This document shows, in pieces, positions 59,943-64,000 of a DNA stretch of 64,000 nt. The first letter of the stretch is position 1; every line of letters begins with the position of its first letter. Both the position numbers and the translations under genes were made by a program. Under the pieces are notes generated by a model. It was given only the letters and a program-made list of their open reading frames with translations, searched no databases and had not been told where the DNA came from. Origin of the DNA: Dromiciops gliroides (lineage: Eukaryota > Chordata > Mammalia > Microbiotheria > Microbiotheriidae); NCBI RefSeq assembly GCF_019393635.1, contig NC_057866.1:226761359-226825358 (forward strand), read 5' to 3'.

Positions 59943-59950
59943 ATGCTAAT
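59943..59950 (+). promoter_or_regulatory. Octamer-like site 2 (ATGCTAAT)
   Basis: A one-base variant of ATGCAAAT, 5 bases from site 1. The pair could form a dimeric POU site. Confidence 0.5.
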
Positions 59951-60071
59951 ACACAGACCGGCCTCTTTCTTTCCCTCCAGTTCCCGGGAGGTCTCTTTGG
60001 TTGGGGGTGGGCAGTGGTAGTGGTTGGGGGGCGCGGTGAGGGAGGGTGCACCAGGCAAAGGTGAATAAATT

Positions 60072-60079
60072 ATGCTAAT
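60072..60079 (+). promoter_or_regulatory. Octamer-like site 3 (ATGCTAAT)
   Basis: Same word as site 2 and preceded by the same 'aatt/tatt' context, about 130 bases downstream. Confidence 0.5.
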
Positions 60080-60272
60080 GAGTGGAGGTTCCCTTGCAGG
60101 AGGGGCGGGGAAGTGAGAGTTACAGCGCAGCGGCAGCGCAGCAGCAGCAGCGACCGCAGCTGGGGTACAGTATAGAGTTTAGTGAAGGGGGGGGCGTTCT
60201 GTGGTTCTAGCGCGCGCGCACACGCACATGCACACGCACACACACACGCACACACATTCTCTCTCTGAAGGA

Positions 60273-60280
60273 TATTTAAG
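60273..60280 (+). promoter_or_regulatory. TATA-like element (TATTTAAG)
   Basis: Weak TATA box positioned so that transcription would begin near 60303-60310, just after 'ctctcacacagggagctgc'. Confidence 0.4.
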
Positions 60281-61063
60281 GCTCTCACACAGGGAGCTGC
60301 AGATACAGTCGGGTAGCAGCTCCTCCAGTCTCGCGACTGGTGTTCTTTTTTTGGGGGGGTCATTGCCTTTCTTTCCTCATCTATCCTCTCCTTTTTGCTA
60401 CCCTGATTTTATTTTGCTTCTTTTTTGCATTTTCCTTCCCCCCTTCTCCACTTTTTTCCTCTCTTTTTTTGCGTTGAGCTGAATCAGCGTAGGAAAACAC
60501 ACAGCCCAGCCTGTGTTGAAACCCAAAAAGCCAATTAATAATAAAAAAGCGAGAACAAGCCTCGCCGTGACAGGTTGAGCTGGTCAGTATCGGATGAGAG
60601 CCAGTGCCGGGGCTCCTTGGGGCACTGCCTGCTCCCCAGGCGCCGGGACCCCTGCAGTCCCCGGGGGCCAGCTGCTCTGCGGACCACTCCCGGGCCACTG
60701 TGCCCAAGAGATACTCGGAGTGGACCCGGAGGTTCTGTGGGACTTGGTCTCCTTTAGAATTCTTACTCCCGCCGCAGCTCCCTCCTGCTAGCTGAGGGTG
60801 CTTTGGGCTCACTGCTGGGTGGGGTGAGCTAGGAAGAGGATGCAGTTTCTGGGCTCTGAGACGATCTAGCCGAGGACCATTTATTCTCTTCTCCCTGCCT
60901 CCGTGGTTCAGCAAACTAGCGCTGCAAACTCGACCTGAACTTTGGCGGAAGCCACCCTTTCCCTTTTTGTTTGATTTTTTTCTCTTCCTCTTATTTTCAA
61001 ATTATTCGTGGAGGTGCTAGGGCCGGAGTGAAAAATCAAACGGCCCAAACCGCCCCCCCCATC

Positions 61064-61360
61064 ATGCTGGGCCAGAACCAAGTAGGGAAGGGAGGACGTG
61101 ATGGGGCCGAGAAGAAGCCCAGCTCTTCTGCGGGGCAGCGCTGCCTCCGGACTTCGGCCCCTTGCTCCCTGCTGCCGGCTGTGCTGTCCGTGATGTGTGT
61201 GGTTGCCTGCTTGTACCTGGGGGTGAAAACCAACGAGCTGCAGGCGAGAATCTCGGCCATCGAGGCAGCCAAAGGGGAACTTCCTTCTCAGCTCCTGCCG
61301 GCTTCCTTGGATCAGTTGGAAGTAATGATGCAAGAAAAAATGGACCGGCTTCTGGCTCAG
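61064..61360 (+). CDS. COL25A1: COL25A1 coding exon 1 (N-terminus of collagen XXV)
   Basis: Encodes the first 99 residues of a type II membrane collagen, the precursor of CLAC found in amyloid plaques and needed for motor-axon targeting of muscle. Layout: short basic cytoplasmic tail (1-33, with KGGRDG and KKPSSS), one transmembrane segment (about 34-54, SLLPAVLSVMCVVACLYLGV), then a juxtamembrane coiled coil starting KTNELQARI and running to MDRLLAQ (99). Human COL25A1 as I recall it has the same LYLGVKTN.LQARI and ERLLAQ landmarks at equal spacing. The frame is open 31 codons further upstream; I chose the ATG at 61064 because it gives the conserved length and has A at -3. The exon ends in phase 0 at CAG|gtgcga. 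Expression is expected in neurons and developing muscle. Confidence 0.95.
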
Positions 61361-62393
61361 GTGCGATGGAAGCGTTGGTCATGAGGGGGTGAAACCTCTC
61401 ACTGACAGGGGTTGCGCCTCGCTCCAACTAGCATGTAGCATGTACGTGTGTGCGTTTGTCTGGGCAGGACCTGGTCTGGAAATCTTAGTGTGTAACGTTA
61501 TGTGTCCAAGTATCTCTGGTCCATTCAGTCACCAGAGCGAATGTATGCAGGCGTGCATGGGTGAGCGTGGGAGGGAAGTCGGAAAGTGCCCAGGGTTGGC
61601 TCTTGATTTAGTCATTTAGACTAAAATGCGTTTCTCTGCTCTCCAATCCACGGCAGTTATTCCATTCAGAGATTCTATCTGTATATTTCAATGACAAATC
61701 AGTACGGAAAAGATTAAGATGTTAATATGTTAATATTTCTTTAAAAGAGGAAATTTCCTCATACTTAAATCATAAAATATGCCAAAATGCCTTATGCTTA
61801 GTGCTCGTAAAGAAAAACACACACACACACACATAAGCAAACCTGTATGTGTTGTTTTAAGGGCCCTAGTACTTGGGAGTTTTATGACTGCAGAAGCCTT
61901 TGAGTTGATATTTGAAAAAAAGTTCCAGCTTATGGCTACTGGAGCTGAGGTTGGGTTGAGAACATTGTTGGTACTTGGACATTATTCTCTTGCGATAGAG
62001 AGTTTTAGTCGTCAGCACTCTGCTACTAAACACTTCAAAGTAGTTGACCTTCAGAAAGAAAATGTTGTCTGTTTCTTCATCATGTGTTTTCCCCAGAGAA
62101 CTGCAACATCTTGGTTCCAGGTTCTGTCCACTGCACATACTGGAAGTGGGGGAAGGGGATAGGACCGATGTTATACAAGTCCAGCAGCCTTGATAACATT
62201 TCAATTGTCATTTTCTTTTTTTAGGGCTGGGTTACTGTTACCTCTTGACAGAAGTCCAAGTACAGAAGTTAACTGTTAGTTATGCAGGCTATCAAATAGT
62301 GGCAAATCCCCTTTAAGCCCAAAGGGCCGCCAAATAATTCTATTCATAAAAGAACTGTTAAGCTATTGTTAATAGCTCCTCTTTCCCCCACAG
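61361..62393 (+). other. COL25A1: COL25A1 intron 1
   Basis: GT-AG intron of 1,033 bases with a good pyrimidine tract (ctcctctttcccccacag) at the acceptor. Contains a short (AC)n run near 61817-61834. No repeat copy is recognised, in contrast to the intergenic region. Confidence 0.88.
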
Positions 62394-62463
62394 AAATCCT
62401 ACGAGCATTTGGCCAAAGTAAGAATCGCCAGAGAATCACCTCTAGAGTGTAACTGCCCAGCAG
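62394..62463 (+). CDS. COL25A1: COL25A1 coding exon 2 (furin site, Cys pair)
   Basis: A 70-base exon giving residues 100-122 plus one base: KSYEHLAKVRIARESPLECN then CPA and the first base of Gly. It carries RIAR (109-112) immediately before ESP, the furin-type cleavage site that releases soluble CLAC in the human protein, at identical numbering. The CNC pair marks the start of the non-collagenous to collagenous transition. Exon phase 0 in, phase 1 out, donor CAG|gtaaaa. The next exon (PPGKRG... in other mammals) is outside the window. Confidence 0.95.
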
Positions 62464-64000
62464 GTAAAATAAAACTATTTGATAATCTTTTCTTTGTCTC
62501 AGATAAAAGAAAACCCTCATGGCTGTAAACTATAACTATAATGTTAATAATGATCAAGAATCCAGAACTAGTAGTTTAACAAAATGAATGTGTCCTAGTT
62601 GAGAGAATCAAAGCCCCAGGTATATTGTGTGGTATGTTCACTGTGAGAAAGCAGAGGAGATAAAAATAATCTTCGAGGTAAATTCGGGCAAGATGATGCA
62701 CAAACATAAATTCCATTGATATGAAGAATGAAAAATATTCTAGTGTATTAACTGGCTTTGGTGCCTATAGTGAAAATGGGTAAAAGGATTTTTTTTCAGA
62801 TTCTGTATTTACCAGTGGCTAAAGATAAATCAACAGAGTTTTCCATTTCTTTCCCACTTGTTAGGGTATTATTGACATTTTAAGTCACCTTCCCTCAGTC
62901 TCCCCCCCCCCCATTTTTGTTGTTGTTCAGAATGTTGAAAACAGGAAATGTCTCTCTACTCTCAGGTACAGTCAGGATACAGGACTAAAGTAGAAATCAG
63001 TGTTGTGCCTTCTGGCTTCCACTGCTTTCCTAATGTATGGCCAAAAGAAGGTGTTTCAGAGGTTGAAATCATTCTCCTGTGACTTTCTGGTTTTCAGTGT
63101 CTGTTACCCTTCTCTTCCCTACACTTCATTAGGAAGGGATCTAGGTTCATCACAGTAGAAAGGGAGGAGGAATACTGAAGCAAAGGAATAACTATCTTAA
63201 ATGAAGTAACAATATAGAATTAATTTGCAATAGATTTCCTAGCCTGTGGAGATATTTTTGGCCCTCTTAACTACTTCATAAACATGAATGTGGCCCTTGG
63301 GAAAATTCTAGTGGAGACCTACTGATAAAAACCATTCGTGAATCCCAGAGGACTTGTTCTTTCACTTTAAAAAAATACGCTAATTCATTCATTCATAAGC
63401 ATTTCATTCTTCATCAGTCTTGCAAAATTCAATCTTTCACACTTTCTAGAGTCTCCAGGACTTTTGAGACTGATCACTTGTAGAGAGAGAAAAATTATCT
63501 CTTGGATTTTTCCATATTCTGAGTTCCCCCCTTTCTGATGACTACATATTTTGACTTACAAAAGCTGAAGTTATGATAAAATGCCTTTTCTGATTTTAAT
63601 TCTACCATGTTCTGGGGAAGTGATGTAAGGCGAAGGCTTTAGAACTGAAAAATATCATAGGGATTCTAGTCCTGTCTTTTCGGTTTACAAATGAGGAAAC
63701 CAAGGGTGAGGGAAATTGAGTGATTTGCCAAAGGGCACACAGATTGTAAGGAAAAGATGCAGGATCAAAACTAAGTCCAAATCCAGTTGAATTTCCCATA
63801 CACCATGATGACTCTTAAAATTTTATGGTTGGGTTTCTCAAATATCTCATTGACTAGGACAAGCTTGGATTTGTCTTTAAAAATGAAGCTTTTCATTTAG
63901 AAGACACACACACATATTTTCTTTGAAAAACAAAGAGTTATGACTGGGCCTTTGTCAGCCAATCTTAGTTATTTTATGTTGTTGAAGACTTCAGAAGTCA
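62464..64000 (+). other. COL25A1: COL25A1 intron 2, 5' part
   Basis: Continues past the window edge. Only a MIR-like fragment at about 63680-63790 ('tttacaaatgaggaaaccaa', 'gggcacacagattgtaagga') and short poly-C/poly-T runs seen. No third exon recognised. Confidence 0.8.

Larger units (their letters stand above)
59750..61450 (+). promoter_or_regulatory. COL25A1: COL25A1 CpG-rich promoter and 5' UTR region
   Basis: GC content and CpG frequency rise sharply from about 59750 and fall after exon 1, unlike anything else here except the SELENOH retrocopy. It includes a CCAAT box (59906-59910), three octamer-like sites, a (CA)n stretch (about 60210-60256) and a TATA-like word upstream of a probable start near 60305. 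The long 5' UTR this implies (about 760 bases) is inferred. Confidence 0.75.

Noticed and set aside
60381..60914. 177-codon minus-strand ORF over the COL25A1 5' UTR
   Set aside because: GC-rich DNA has few stops; no recognisable protein, and it is antisense to the first exon.
60971..61063. 31-codon in-frame extension upstream of the COL25A1 ATG
   Set aside because: The downstream ATG gives the family's usual N-terminal length and the extension has no resemblance to collagen XXV.

Overview
This window is vertebrate nuclear DNA and almost certainly marsupial. Many copies of the marsupial tRNA-headed CORE-SINE (Mar1/WSINE1 type) are present, with L1 and half-L1 (HAL1) elements, RTE-tailed repeats and old MIR/L2 fossils. 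Two SINE subtypes co-occur: one with 'caattggggttaag', the other with 'caatgagggttaag'. That mixture weakly favours an Australian marsupial over an American opossum, but the species cannot be fixed from this sequence. The only protein-coding gene supported is the 5' end of COL25A1 (collagen XXV alpha-1) at the right edge, plus strand. It has a CpG-rich promoter with POU/octamer-like motifs (about 59.75-61.45 kb), coding exon 1 (61064-61360), a 1.03-kb intron and coding exon 2 (62394-62463). The gene continues beyond the window. The roughly 59 kb upstream is gene-poor and filled with retroelements.

The most unusual feature is at 2573-6831. It is a provirus-like LTR element in minus orientation, with two ~4% diverged LTRs, a 4-bp CTTT target duplication, a tRNA-Arg-like primer site and a polypurine tract. 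Its interior has no pol or env that I recognise. It holds a gammaretrovirus-type Gag capsid region followed, in the same transcriptional direction, by sequence matching the C-terminus of host N4BP2 (Smr domain) and then the C-terminal part of the OTU domain of host OTUD3. It looks like a retrovirus-like element that captured pieces of two unrelated host genes behind Gag. All parts are now broken by stops and frameshifts. The element itself sits inside an older LTR.

Other regions: 7-9.2 kb is an old L1. 16.3-16.9 kb is a processed SELENOH pseudogene that still has its Sec TGA. LTRs lie at 19.0-19.7, 21.3-21.8, 22.8-23.4 and 29.2-29.6 kb. A stack of SINE, L1 and SINE insertions at 24.0-25.1 kb shares one repeated target sequence. 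Two HAL1 elements (44.9-47.8 kb and 52.4-57.6 kb) encode only ORF1 and share an embedded CORE-SINE-like module. The second split an ERV pol relic (RT at about 51.1-51.96 kb, connection region from 57.67 kb) and was then hit by two L1s and three SINEs. From 30 to 41 kb there is mostly unique intergenic sequence with scattered MIR and L2-like fossils.

No element in the window has an intact set of genes, so function is expected only from COL25A1 and its promoter.
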